Shown piece by piece: positions 47,671 through 58,600 of a stretch of 64,000 bases of DNA. The notes below the pieces were generated by a model. The model ran no database searches. It was not told the origin of the DNA and worked only from the letters and a program-made list of their open reading frames with translations. Made by a program: the position numbers and the translations under genes. Source of the DNA: Progne subis subis (Eukaryota > Chordata > Aves > Passeriformes > Hirundinidae); NCBI GenBank assembly GCA_022316685.1, contig JAKJHU010000038.1, forward strand, positions 978,384 to 1,042,383. Direction: 5' to 3'. The first letter of the stretch is position 1; each line of letters starts with the position of its first letter.

Positions 47671-48243
47671 AGATGTCAGCTATTGATCACAAGGAATTGC
47701 TGCCAGTCATGTCTTTTTGTTGGTTTCCATCCTTGTGATGTGTTTTAAAAAATATTGTATGATTCAAAATTATACCTGTAAAACCTACAAGTAGAAAATT
47801 ACTGTGTGCATTTATCTTTAATAACAACCTTGCGAATATTTATAGTACTAGTAGAGTAGAATGTGTTATACTGGTTTATTTCCCAGCCTGTTTTAAATGA
47901 TATTATTCATTAGTAGTTGTGAAGTGGTATGACATATTTTTTATGTTGCTTGTTTGTAACAAAGGTTCTTAATACCTTTTCATAATGAAAGGGGATAAAT
48001 GCTAACACGGAATGTGGGAAATTGCGCTTGCAAGAGCACAGCGTTGTCTTAGGGTATTAAATTAACATTTGGTACCGCTCCGCTTTGTGTGCATTTCCAG
48101 CAAATGTTTCAGCTACAAATCACTATAATACACCTGTATTCTGGTTCTTCAATTCGTATACCATTTAAATCCTGCCAATACTGTGTCTTATAAATACGCA
48201 ATTTAATTTAATTCAAGCACGCAACACGTAATTTTTCTTCTAA

Positions 48244-49110
48244 TTAAAATACGATATTGCAATATGGAAGCTGCCTAGGGCAAACGGGACGCGTCAGATT
48301 GCCAAGCCGAAGGGAATTCTGAGCCGGCCCCGAAGGCTGGCAGGGGAAGGGGCCAAGCCCCCGAGCCCGGGGCGCAGGACCCCAGCCGTGCCCCGCCCGG
48401 GGGCTGCGGTGCTGGCGGCAGCCGCGGGTGCAGGCTGGGCTCGGGGCCCTCTGCAGAGCCTCGGGGAGCCCGGCGGGGCACACGGCCCCTCTGCAGAGCC
48501 TCGGGGAGCCCGGCGGGGCACACGGCCCCTCTGCAGAGCCGCGGGGAGCCCGGCGGGGCACACGGCCCCTCTGCAGAGCCTCGGGGAGCCCGGCGGGGCA
48601 CACGGCCCCTCTGCAGAGCCGCGGGGAGCCCGGCGGGGCACACGGCCCCTCTGCAGAGCCGCGGGGAGCCCGGCGGGGCACGGCCCCTCTGCAGAGCCGC
48701 GGGGAGCCCGGCGGGGCACACGGCCCCTCTGCAGAGCCGCGGGGAGCCCGGCGGGGCACACGGCCCCTCTGCAGAGCCGCGGGGAGCCCGGCGGGGCACG
48801 GCCCCGCTGCAGAACGCGGCCGCGGGGAGCCCGGCGGGGCACGGCCCCTCTGCAGAGCCTCGGGGAGCCCGGCGGGGCACGGCCCCGCTGCAGAACGCGG
48901 CCGCGGGGAGCCCCGGGCGCCGCGCAGCCCCGCCCGCCCTGCGCCGGCCGGCACCGGCAGCGCCGCTGCTGCCTGGCACAGCGCTGAGGTTGGCTGATGC
49001 GCGGCGGAGCTCAGGTCGTCCTGGGGAGGAGGAACTGCCCCGCAGCAGCAACTCGAGGGATTCCTACAAGGCTCCCTCAGAATCGAGCGAAACAACGCGA
49101 ACAGACCTTC
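48244..49110. promoter_or_regulatory. CpG-island-like domain containing the minisatellite
   Basis: CpG-dense sequence begins near 48285 (ACGGGACGCGTC) and ends near 49110 (GAACAGACCTTCCGCG). The flanks outside the repeat are also GC- and CpG-rich (GGCGCCGCGCAGCCCCGCCC, GATGCGCGGCGGAGC). It would be scored as a CpG island and could be a promoter of an unannotated transcript. No TATA or first exon can be assigned. Confidence 0.45.
48440..48920 (+). repeat. GC-rich 40-bp minisatellite, about 11-12 copies
   Basis: The unit is CACGGCCCCTCTGCAGAGCC followed by KCGGGGAGCCCGGCGGGGCA. Exact 40-bp units lie at 48481-48520, 48521-48560, 48561-48600, 48601-48640, 48641-48680, 48719-48758 and 48759-48798; 38-bp units lack one CA. 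Longer units near 48799-48841 and from 48880 carry an extra AACGCGGC insert. Units come in a T type (GAGCCTCGGGG) and a G type (GAGCCGCGGGG). Because 40 is not a multiple of 3, the frame rotates each unit, so the 180-293-codon open frames over the array are artefacts. Two GGGG runs per unit make G-quadruplexes possible. Confidence 0.95.
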
Positions 49111-49329
49111 CGCGTAATGGCTCAAAAACTGTTAATGGCCATCTTTAGTAACGTAGCAACGGCCAAACCCTTGAAAAGAGGAAGTTTTCGTTGAGAAAGC
49201 GTTTCATTTTAAACATTGAAATTTGGTATAATGTAGTGTATGAAATAAGTTTTGAAAGGAAGCTGATGATTAAGAAGAAATGCAGTGGGCATTTAATAAA
49301 TGGAGGAGCCGCGAGATAATTAACTGGCA

Positions 49330-49680
49330 TGCATAAAGATTCATGCTTTATACCAAAATTTTAATTTTGCACATAAATGTGCCTGATGTAGGCAGCATTT
49401 AATCACCTAGCTGACAGGAGTAACTACTTTCATTTAACCTTGACTGAAGATCATGAATTCTAACAGGTTTAATTGGATACATCATTTAACAGAATGAACA
49501 GAGCAAATTTTTCTCAATTCATAGGTTCTGATTGACATGCACCAGCAATAAGGCGTTGCACAATTAAAGCTGATCTGTATTCCTGGCCTGGGCAGCAATT
49601 GCCATAGTGATGTGACACTGTTTGATCACTGTGGCACTGAAACTATACTGAATTTCCCCTTGTTTTGAAAAGGGCAATGC
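49330..49680. promoter_or_regulatory. Possible conserved non-coding element downstream of the GC-rich domain
   Basis: Non-repetitive sequence with evenly spaced binding-site-like words: CATTTAATCACCTAGCTGACAG, ATTGACATGCACCAGC, CACAATTAAAGC and GGCAGCAATTGCCATAG (partly palindromic). The texture strongly recalls vertebrate conserved elements. It starts about 200 bases beyond the CpG-rich domain. Confidence 0.3.
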
Positions 49681-49683
49681 TTT

Positions 49684-49710
49684 AAAAAAAAAAAAAAAGA
49701 AAGAAAGAAA

Positions 49711-49742
<32 letters not shown>

Positions 49743-49770
49743 TTTGGCATCTTTTTTTTTTTTTTTTTTT
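49684..49770 (+). repeat. Compound A / (GA)n / T simple repeats
   Basis: Fifteen As, GAAA units, then a GA run (to about 49728), then 19 Ts at 49752-49770. Confidence 0.95.
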
Positions 49771-50390
49771 ACATTAATCACATTTATATGCACAAACTGT
49801 AAGGGAAGGAACTTGTTATCAGTAACTCAAAAGAAAGAAGAAAAAATGGTATATTCTTTTATCCATTTAGTACATTATTTACAGAAGTCAAAAATGTGGA
49901 TAGTCAAATGAATTGTAACACATTAAGGGCCTGATTGTTCTGGGCTTCCATTTGAATAGGAAGTTATTCTGTGCAGCTCTGCTATTCACCTGCAGTTCGG
50001 CCTCTCTGTCCTTGCCCAAATCAGTTCCACATCACAGACAACTTGCCAGCTGAGTAAAGGCACTGAGACGGGGTGCTTGTATTGCAAAGGAGGTAGAAAA
50101 GGATGAGAGGGAAGCAGTGGTACCCAACAGTAAGCTACAACACACTTTTCCTGGCACACAGTGTTTCATATGATAAAACCCTAAAAAAATTAGATGGAGG
50201 AGCTGGCAACTTCCAGTTCCCCATATGGCTCCTGCCAGCAATTTCACTGCCTCTGGCACCTTTCACAAGTTCTGGGTTTGACCTTCATGAACCAGAATTG
50301 TTCTTCTATTTTTCAACCATAAACATACATGTTTAATGTATGGATCTGTATGTATGTCAAATATACATACATATTCACACAGATGGAGAC
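49771..50390. other. Unique non-coding sequence
   Basis: Nothing recognised. Confidence 0.4.
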
Positions 50391-50431
50391 ATATATATAC
50401 ACACACACACACACACATATATACACACACA
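50391..50431 (+). repeat. (TA)n(CA)n microsatellite
   Basis: ATATATATAC followed by about nine AC units, ATATATAC and further AC units. Confidence 0.95.
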
Positions 50432-52625
50432 AATGTGTTCTTTTATGTCTCTGCCTTCCACTTAAGGTTTTGCTTCCAATACTCAATACTTCCTTTTAAT
50501 TTTTTTCTTTTAGAGGAAGGTTTGCCAAACACTAAATGGTCTGAGGGCAGAGTACTCTACGTGTTTCAACCTGGATCAGTAGAGCCAACTGCAGTAAAAA
50601 ATCCTTCCTAATTCCTGAACGACCTCTAAAAAATCTTCAAGCAAGTTCTGCTCCCCAGCATGAGCATTGCAGCATCCATGCTCAGAACAGCAGGTAGCTT
50701 TTCCACTTTTTTTTTCTCTCTGCATTCCCTTAGCTTCAGTGCCTAAGTGCTGGTCCTTGATCTCACCTGAACACAGACTTATTGCTACCTTAATTTCTGC
50801 TTAGGCAATGTATATACATATCAAGCGACAATATTTGTAGGAGTGCATTGCAGTGGAAGGCAGAAATCCTGGGGAAAACTTGAATCCTGATTGGCTCAAA
50901 GACATGAACTTTAGAGTCAGAACAACAAGACGTATCAAGAAAGCCTTTTTTGGTCATTTTAGAAACCTCTAAAATTCAATTATTGGTAATACCTTCCTCT
51001 GTCAGAGGTATTTCCCACATGATTCATTGTAATACTGGCAGAGGTATTCAGCATACCTTTCAGGTATTCAGTCAGTATAATTCATCACCCACTAACATTT
51101 TTAGGTTTCAGGTAAATGATGGGATCACATCCCCAGCCTGTGCAGCCACATAATGTGCCTTGGAACCACAGTAGGTTCTTCATGCGTGGCGAGTTTTCAG
51201 TCGGTGCCTGGATCTTCCCCGTGCAGGAAGGAGAGGCAGGATTCAGTCAGCAGTGCTTTGGCCTGGCCAGCAAGACACGTTTCTACCGCATGTGCTGTCC
51301 GTGCTCCCCTCCCTGCAGCAGCAGGGGTAACCTGTCCCCACTCTGCCCACTCCTGAGCCCCTCCGGGCTGCATGGGTGCTGCAAAACTGCTGGGCCCTTC
51401 TTTAGAAATGCTTGTGCTGTAATTTACTCCAAATTTCTCCAAACCTTCCCAATAAAATAGCCTTCCGTCCCACCACACAGTTCCTTTTAATGTCCTATTA
51501 TTCACACAGGTTCCACCTCATGATGTCCTCGAAGGCAGGAAGACTTGAGACACCCATTCAGCATTTCTCTAGGGAGATTTCCGGGGCACCGCTTGGACTT
51601 CCCAAAGGTGCACAGAGCTTGTCAGCAGCACGGCTGGGATAAAGTCCCAGCCCTCTCCCAGGAGCCGTGCTCAGCTCTGACTTTCCCTGGGGAATACTGT
51701 TGAGTTCAGTAGAGCTGCATGGACACATATTTGCCAAGCTGAAGGGAATACGGATTTGCTGCTGGAGACAATAGTTTCTCTGGCCCCAGACACTGGCTCT
51801 GTTCACGGGCACCTAGTGACACCAGTCCTGGCTACGCTGGGGCCTTACAGCACCCTTCTGACCTTCCCCTTATCAGCTCCCAGGCAGCTCATCCTCTGCA
51901 CTCAGAGTCATTGGGGTGCTCTGCCTGCGACTCTCTGGAGTTGCACGTCATTCTTGCCTTGTCTTCATGCTCAGTCATCCATGCTGAATTATCTTCCACT
52001 CCTCCCTCTGGGAATAACCACGGCTTTGACCTAGTGGGATTGTTTGTGTGCTCAAATGTTTTGATGTACCAGACACTGAACTGCTTGCTCCCAAATCTAA
52101 GGCGGCTGGGGATTTCAGGCTGTTTTCAGAAACAGTGTGTGCACTGGGAAGCATAATATAACTGAAAAAAGTCAGCAAAGGGCACCGACTTGTGCGTTTT
52201 CAAGTATTTTATCTATCATCTTTAAACTCTTCTGCTTTCTTTAGTTTCCAAACAGCTGTCTTTTCAAGTTTGGGATCTCCTATAGAAGATACACAGCTGT
52301 AATAAGAAATATATTACATTTCATTTCAGAATCCTCAGGGAGAAGGGGAGGTTCCTTTTTTACTGATATAAGATCAAGTTTGCAATTTCATTTTGAAGGC
52401 TGTTCTGAACAACTGGGGGAAATCAGAAGACCAGCCTCCCTTTTCCCCAGGTTTTTCTGAATTCACCTTTGGACCAAAACCTAAACAAAATTCTGAGCAC
52501 AGTTAATATTTACACCTTTCTTGCACTGTGCAATTTAACTTTCAGCAACATAAAATGGGATAGCAGAAATATTTTAATGTGTTCTTACAATGTCCAAAGT
52601 TGTTTGTCACTGTTTTTATTTGAAG
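50432..52625. other. Unique non-coding sequence, moderately GC-rich at 51.1-52.1 kb
   Basis: Several overlapping open frames of 60-114 codons on both strands; none is recognisable. No transposable element was identified. Confidence 0.4.
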
Positions 52626-52759
52626 GAACTAGACACAATCCTGGCTGCCTTAACCACTGCCTTTGAGAGAGCTACAGCTGAGAAAATCCGCTGCCAGGAA
52701 GAAGTGAATAGAACTAACAAGGCTATTGAGCTGGCCAACAGATTAGTGAAAGGTCTGAG
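52626..52759 (+). CDS. Orphan exon of an axonemal dynein heavy chain (stalk coiled-coil helix 2)
   Basis: A pyrimidine-rich tract ending in TTTATTTGAAG is followed by a 134-nt open exon (44 codons plus 2 nt) and a strong donor, CTGAG|GTGAGG. The translation contains [16 protein letters not shown] and then [15 protein letters not shown], the signature of the returning helix (CC2) of the dynein heavy chain stalk just before AAA5; family members read ...ATAEK-x-x-CQ-x-E...LANRLV-x-GL-(A/S)SEN. The split codon (AG|) fits the Ser expected next. Dynein heavy chains are the ATPase motors of cilia and flagella; the stalk carries the microtubule-binding tip. No stop or frameshift is present. I recognised no other dynein exon nearby, although such genes usually have an exon every few kb. 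It may be a relic of a partial duplication or an exon of a gene with very long introns. The paralogue (DNAH9/10/11/14/17-like) is undetermined. Confidence 0.75.
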
Positions 52760-52979
52760 GTGAGGTCCTACAGGGCAGGCTAATGAAGCAGCCTACAGAA
52801 AGCACTTCTTTGTTATACACTACTGATCTGGCAATAACAGAGGCACTTAGCAAAGAACCTGATGAGCTGAAAAAATTATGTCATTATCATTCATTTTTTT
52901 CATAATAGAAACATGGTTTTGACCTTTGCATTTTCTTACATTTTTGCTTCATTGTGGTATATCTTAACTGTAAGATTAC
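52760..52979. other. Sequence following the dynein-like exon
   Basis: Starts with a consensus GTGAGG donor. No next exon (expected to encode SEN-x-RW...) was seen. Confidence 0.4.
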
Positions 52980-53280
52980 CTGGTAACTAACCTATCCATG
53001 AACATTAAGAGAAGTAGTCGATTGTGGATATTGACAATGAAGGCAATTTATTAAAATGCAATGACTATATTTGTAACAATTAAACAACACTAATGATTCT
53101 GCCCAGGATTGGGATACATGGAATCTAATACAATTTGCACTACTTAGTTAAGCAATATGATAATTCTCTAATTATCTTTCTGAGATTTGTAATGGGTATT
53201 TCAGGAGAGAATAAATAATGGCAAAGCCATGAATTATCAAAAAACCATATCGTCTGTTGATCCAGGCTGACTCAAGGGAA
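52980..53280. promoter_or_regulatory. Possible conserved non-coding element
   Basis: Repeat-free AT-rich sequence with AACAATTAAACAACAC, TCTCTAATTATCTTTC and GCAAAGCCATGAATTATC. Assigned by texture only. Confidence 0.2.
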
Positions 53281-56000
53281 TCCTTACTCACTGATGGACT
53301 TTTTCATTTATCATTCATCTGCTGATGAGACTGCTTTTTATACGTGCACACACACATACACGTTTTACAGATACTTTATTTTATTGCAACATTAATTTAG
53401 GAAATCTCTCATGGTGGCTCACTGCCACTATAGGTTTTGTCCTCTCCTACCCAACACTTTCAAGCTGAGTTTGATAACCAAACACAACAAACAGCAAAAA
53501 TAGAAGATCCATTTGTTATTGAGCAAAATTATATGGCTGAGTGTAGCTAGTGGAACTTAAAATATAAAACAGGGTTTATTTCCTGAATCAATAGAAAGGA
53601 TTTATTGACTAAAGGAGAGGGAGGGCAGTGCAGAAGACCCATTGTTTCTGTTTAAAGAAGCAAGATGAATGCATTTAAAATGTTAACGTCCTGGCTGAAA
53701 GTGTAATGTATTTTAGTGATTAATAATGCCTGTAAAACTAAACCATGCACCTAATACAGAATAATAAAATAAATAACATAGCAGACCTCTTTAAAGTGTG
53801 ACAATAAATGATTGTTCTAATATTTTCTTCCACCTAACATATCATATTGTTTGGTTCTCCCATGTGCCTCCTGCTGGGCCTGACAAGTGCTGGAATAGCA
53901 TACGTAGAGAGATGAAAGGCAAAGTGTGGGTATGCTGGGGGGAGGCATAATGAAAAATAATCTAAAGGAGGAAACAGAGATGAAAGGAAAGTTGAGCCAT
54001 GCGCTAGATGAAGACAGTAAAATGAGTTTTAATGGCAAGTCCTTCAGTTAGTACCTCCCAAAACACCAGCCCCATGAAGAAGGTGGCCAGCCCGACAGAT
54101 TGGTGATGGGAAAGAGAATTCATTCCTGTTGTTAGCTGTACCACACTTGGTCAAAGGCAGTAATAACCATATAATAACTATTTAGTGACTTATAGGAAAA
54201 AATCCATTTTAATCTACTTTGTGGTAAACAACAGGTCACTGTTTACTATTAGCAAAGAGTGTAATATGGACACTGCTGTATTGTCAGTCCTGGCTGTTTC
54301 TTTGCTTTATTTTTTGCTGAGAAGACACTCTAGTTGTATTGTTGTGTGGAGAATTTCTCAAGAAATATAAAAATAAAATTATTCACAGCATTTTTTATAA
54401 TAAGGAAACATGTAAACATTTCTTTATTAACCAGTCTTTATAAACACATCTTTACCATGACAATAATAATAAGTAACTAAATATGTGAGCTTTCTTCTAA
54501 TTCTTGGGGAAAAGTGATGACCAAACAGCAGAAAAGCTGATCGTGTCTAGCCAGGAGCCCAGGGAAAAGCTTGCACCAAGTCTCACGTCAAATCTCTTAC
54601 TGACTTTATGGCATAAAAGATCCTGCCCAGAAGTAATTTTTTTTTTTTTTTTCCCTGCCTTCTTCTGTGAGCCCTAGCATGCAAGGACTGTTTTGGGTGG
54701 TTGCATGAGTAGTTGTTACTCTGTACCAAGGAATTCTTTGCTTCTGACAGGTGCCAATTATTCTGTGGACATCTGCCCTGAAGGCATTGAATCAAGCTGA
54801 CAACTCATTTTATATCAATCAAACAACAACCATTTTCAATAATTTCCCATCCAGCTGGGACTGAATTTGCACAAGTGATCTATGTATTAGAGACATTACC
54901 AATCCACAGAGACATTCAGAGCCATGATTATGTTCTGTTTTCCCACAGAAACTCTTGCATCTGCACGAGAAAGCAACAACTTCTTCCACTATGCAGGAGG
55001 ATGCTGACAACTCAATTTTGGTCACTTGCTGCCAAGCTCAACTTGCAACAGTCAACTCACATCAGACTGGAAGGGGATTTTTTTTTTTTCCAGGCTTACC
55101 ACTTGCAATTCCTGTCTGTTGATCCTCTAATTGATGTGGGTCTGTGAATCTGCTAGTATTTACTACTTTACTTTATTACTACTGTTTAGCCACTGTAATG
55201 GGCATTTTTTTTTTTTTTTACCAAACGCATAGTAAATGAACAGAAGTTTTAATCCTGTTTTTTGAATAGAAAAGGAGATCTGGACTTATAAGCAAAGCAT
55301 TATTAGGAACAAGAGAAAATATGATGCGGAAATGTTCCAGATGGTAACTTTTCTTCACTGTGATAGTTTATTTTCAAAGTGGTCCTGGCATGAGCCCAAA
55401 TCTCATTCTGCTTTGAGAAGATAATAACTTCTTCACAGATACATATTTTTAAAATACACAGCAAATCAGAAAAAATACCCGGCACTGATTCCATTCCCTT
55501 TTTGACCTGTTAAACCGTGATGTTCTTTATACAAATTCCTTCAAATACTTTATGTAATAGAACAGTACATTTGGAGGCAAGGAATGGGTAAATATTCTTC
55601 TGTGAATGACCAAAACATTCTCTTTTCTGGTGTTTGAAGTACCTTTTGCTATCTGACTGCAGCTAGAGGTGACAACTAACCCATAGTCCTTGGGAATATG
55701 GTTAGCAAGCCAGAACAGTAGGCAGGTTCACCTTCTTGTATTCTGCCAAGTGCTGTGCCCTGCTGTTTGCATAAGGGGACCAGCTTTTATTATTCTATTC
55801 TGTCGCTGCTACTGTGCACCAGGGCAGCACAAAGCAAGATTTAGTGCTTGGATATAGTATTTGCTTGATAGCAATTGTTATAGTTAAGGCTGCACTGAGA
55901 CTTCTGTCTTAACCTGCTGTTCTCCCGTGCTCAGAATACTTTTTTTTTTTTTTCTTAATCCCTTTCATGTGACATTTTTCATGCTTGTTATCAGCTGAAA

Positions 56001-56033
<33 letters not shown>

Positions 56034-57150
56034 GGCAAGCCTGAATAAAATTCATTCATTCATATTTGAATTATGCAAGGAAGTGGGTGTAAGGAGAAAG
56101 GTCTCTTTTTTGCACATTCATAATTCACAAAAAAAAAAGCTGCATATTACAAGCTGAAACTTTCCAGGTGGCTAGTTTTGACTGAAGGGTAGTCTTCATG
56201 CTAATTACAAAGAGAGAATGACTGAAAGAAAAATGAAAGAGAAAAATTAAAAATGACACATATTGTGATTAACTCATTTGTTTTGTAGGTGTGTCATACA
56301 AAAGTTACATTGTGAGCCACTTAGAGCAAGTTTAAAGTAACAATTTCATTTAAGTTAAGATGAACTACCATAATTACATAATATCAATGTTTTGTACTGC
56401 AATTTCACTAAGAATCTCCCTACAGAAGCTGCAGAAGCTTTTACTTATGCAAATGTGGAAGCTCACTGTGAAATCAGTGCAGAATCTTATGAATCATTAA
56501 CTTTGGCCAGAAAGCCAGTCTGGGGAAGGAAGGAATGACGTGCAGCGGCAGCAACTGTCCCTATGCTCTGGTCTCCCTGAATGCTGGACTGCTGAGCAAA
56601 ATAACAGGGGTTTTGCAATTTCTTCTGACTTAATACACTGACTGTCAGGGACAGCAAACCACTAAAGCTTTGGTACTCTCTTTTCCTTGCTGTAGTCCCA
56701 TATACTTGTGGACATAACAGGCAGCAGCACATAATCTGCCCAGCACTGTGTGACTGACCCTCCACGGTAACAAAGCTTCTCTTCAGCAGAAGGTACCTGG
56801 GCAGCAGAAGCTGGGAGTGTTAGAACAGTCTCCCTTAACCCGTGGATAAAAGGTACTGTGACATGCAGCTCCATGTTCTCATAAAACAACTGGAGATAAA
56901 ACACAAGTATATAAATAAAGCAGTATAACTGTAATTTTAAACATCTGAAAGAATAACTGGTTTGCACAGCAATTGCTGATTTTGCCCCACATGGACCAAA
57001 GACGAGTTCAGAACTTCCCCATTACTAAGTTCCTGGTAACCTTTTGGAGGCCAAAGGACTACTGGATTCAGTGCAGGAAATCTCATCTTTTTTAACCCTT
57101 GAATTTTGGGTGAAGTGAGGACAAATATATTTTTCCCAGTGGTGCTGCAG
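53281..57150. other. Unique AT-rich sequence with T tracts
   Basis: Homopolymer T runs occur at about 54638-54652, 55078-55090, 55206-55219, 55940-55954 and 56006-56033 (28 Ts), and a short A run near 56131. No repeat family or gene was recognised. Confidence 0.4.
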
Positions 57151-57151
57151 T

Positions 57152-57233
57152 AAAAAAAAAAAAAAAAAAAAAACAAACAAAAAAAAACCACAAAACAAAA
57201 CAAAAACAAAAACAACAACAACAAAAACCCCAC

Positions 57234-57266
<33 letters not shown>

Positions 57267-57282
57267 CCCAAAAAAAACACAC
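57152..57282 (+). repeat. A-rich (CAAA)n / (CAAAA)n low-complexity tract
   Basis: About 130 bases of A with scattered C (AAACAAAC, CAAAACAAAAC, AACAACAACAAC, AAACCCC). The minus-strand open frames here, rich in Phe, Cys and Val, are produced by it. Confidence 0.95.
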
Positions 57283-58600
57283 GAGTGAATTCTGAGATAT
57301 AATAGCTTCTGCAAGTTAAAATTTAAAACTTAACCTTTATTATTCCAGGTCCCTCTTCCAGGAACAAAAAGTCTTGATCCAGTCACTGAGTGGATAGGTG
57401 CTACAACAACTGCTAAATAGAAAAGTGAGAGCAGTGCCTGGCAATAATATGGCCATATAAAAAGTCCCCGGTCTTATTTTACAGTCATCATTGGCATAAG
57501 ATCAAACCTCAGTGCTCGGGAAAAACTGGATAAAAGTCACACCCGTTTCAATATGTAAAATTATCTATTTGAATCAAAAGGGGACAAGTGCCAGTGAGAG
57601 TAAAACTGATGCAGAGCTATGAAGGAAATGTGCCAACTCTCTTTCTTCTGAATGCCTGATATTGCGCAAGATGTTAATGTCCCAGCAACCACAACTGTGC
57701 TCAAGCTCTTTTCCTATTTTCCATTCATCACCTGTACATCATTGCTACACCTGTATGTTGCATTAACTCACAAGGATTGCAGTGCCCAAGGTGCATTGAC
57801 TCCAGCTGGATTTTTACTTGTCTATTTTTCTTATTTTATTTGCACCCTTGCATGAACTACAGTTCAATGACTGCAATTTGAGCACTCCTTCTTATCTAGC
57901 TGAACAATCTTCCCCAACACACCACCGTCCTGATGTGTAATCACTCAGGAGACATAATCATTCACTTAGAACTAAAATAATTCTCTTACCATTTGCTCCT
58001 TGCCTTCATTCTGCCCCTTTTCTCTGATTTATTGCACTATATTCCTTATGGAAATATTTTGACATCCATCCCCTCTATTCAAGTCTTATACCCACCCTTG
58101 GAGGGAGTGCTTTGAACAGAGGAAGGCCAGGATGAGTGTGTATCTCATATACTCACCCTTTTATTCCAGTGTCATTTCCCCCACCTCCTCATTATATTCC
58201 TGAGCCTTTCCCCTCCTTCTAGTTTAGCTGTACCTACTATCTCTCCTAGAGTTGAGTCCTCCCTTCCCTCCCCTGCCCCTCTAGTAAACGTCAGAAACTA
58301 TTTCCTCACATCCTCTGCTACTCAGGATTGTGTCTGAATATAGGGATCCTGAACCCCAGCCTTCTCTAAGCTCTCTAAATCACTTGACCCCGAAAAGGTT
58401 GCCACAGGACAGCACTTACCTACAGCGCAGGCTGGAGAGAAAGTGCTGTTAAGGCACTGAATTCCTCCAGCTCTGAGCTCTGCAGCTTATTTAGACTGCA
58501 AGAAAGAATTTAGTACGCCAGAGCACTGAATTTGTTACTCGTTAAGCTTAGTCAAAATTACTGTGAAATTCCTTAATTAGACAGTTCAAGCTGAGAAGTA
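57283..58600. other. Unique sequence, pyrimidine-rich on plus
   Basis: 57.9-58.3 kb is rich in C and T (TTCCCTCCCCTGCCCCTC-like). Nothing recognised. Confidence 0.4.

Noticed and set aside
48244..49125. 293-, 258-, 199-, 189- and 182-codon frames on both strands
   Set aside because: All are produced by the 40-bp stop-free minisatellite. The frame rotates each unit, so none can be a conserved repeat protein.
54952..55076. Acceptor-like TTTTCCCACAG followed by about 40 open codons
   Set aside because: No donor at a suitable place, the translation is not recognisable, and the frame runs into a T tract.
56937..57314. 125-codon minus frame with a Phe/Cys/Val-rich stretch resembling a membrane segment
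   Set aside because: The stretch is the translation of the A-rich (CAAA)n tract on the other strand.
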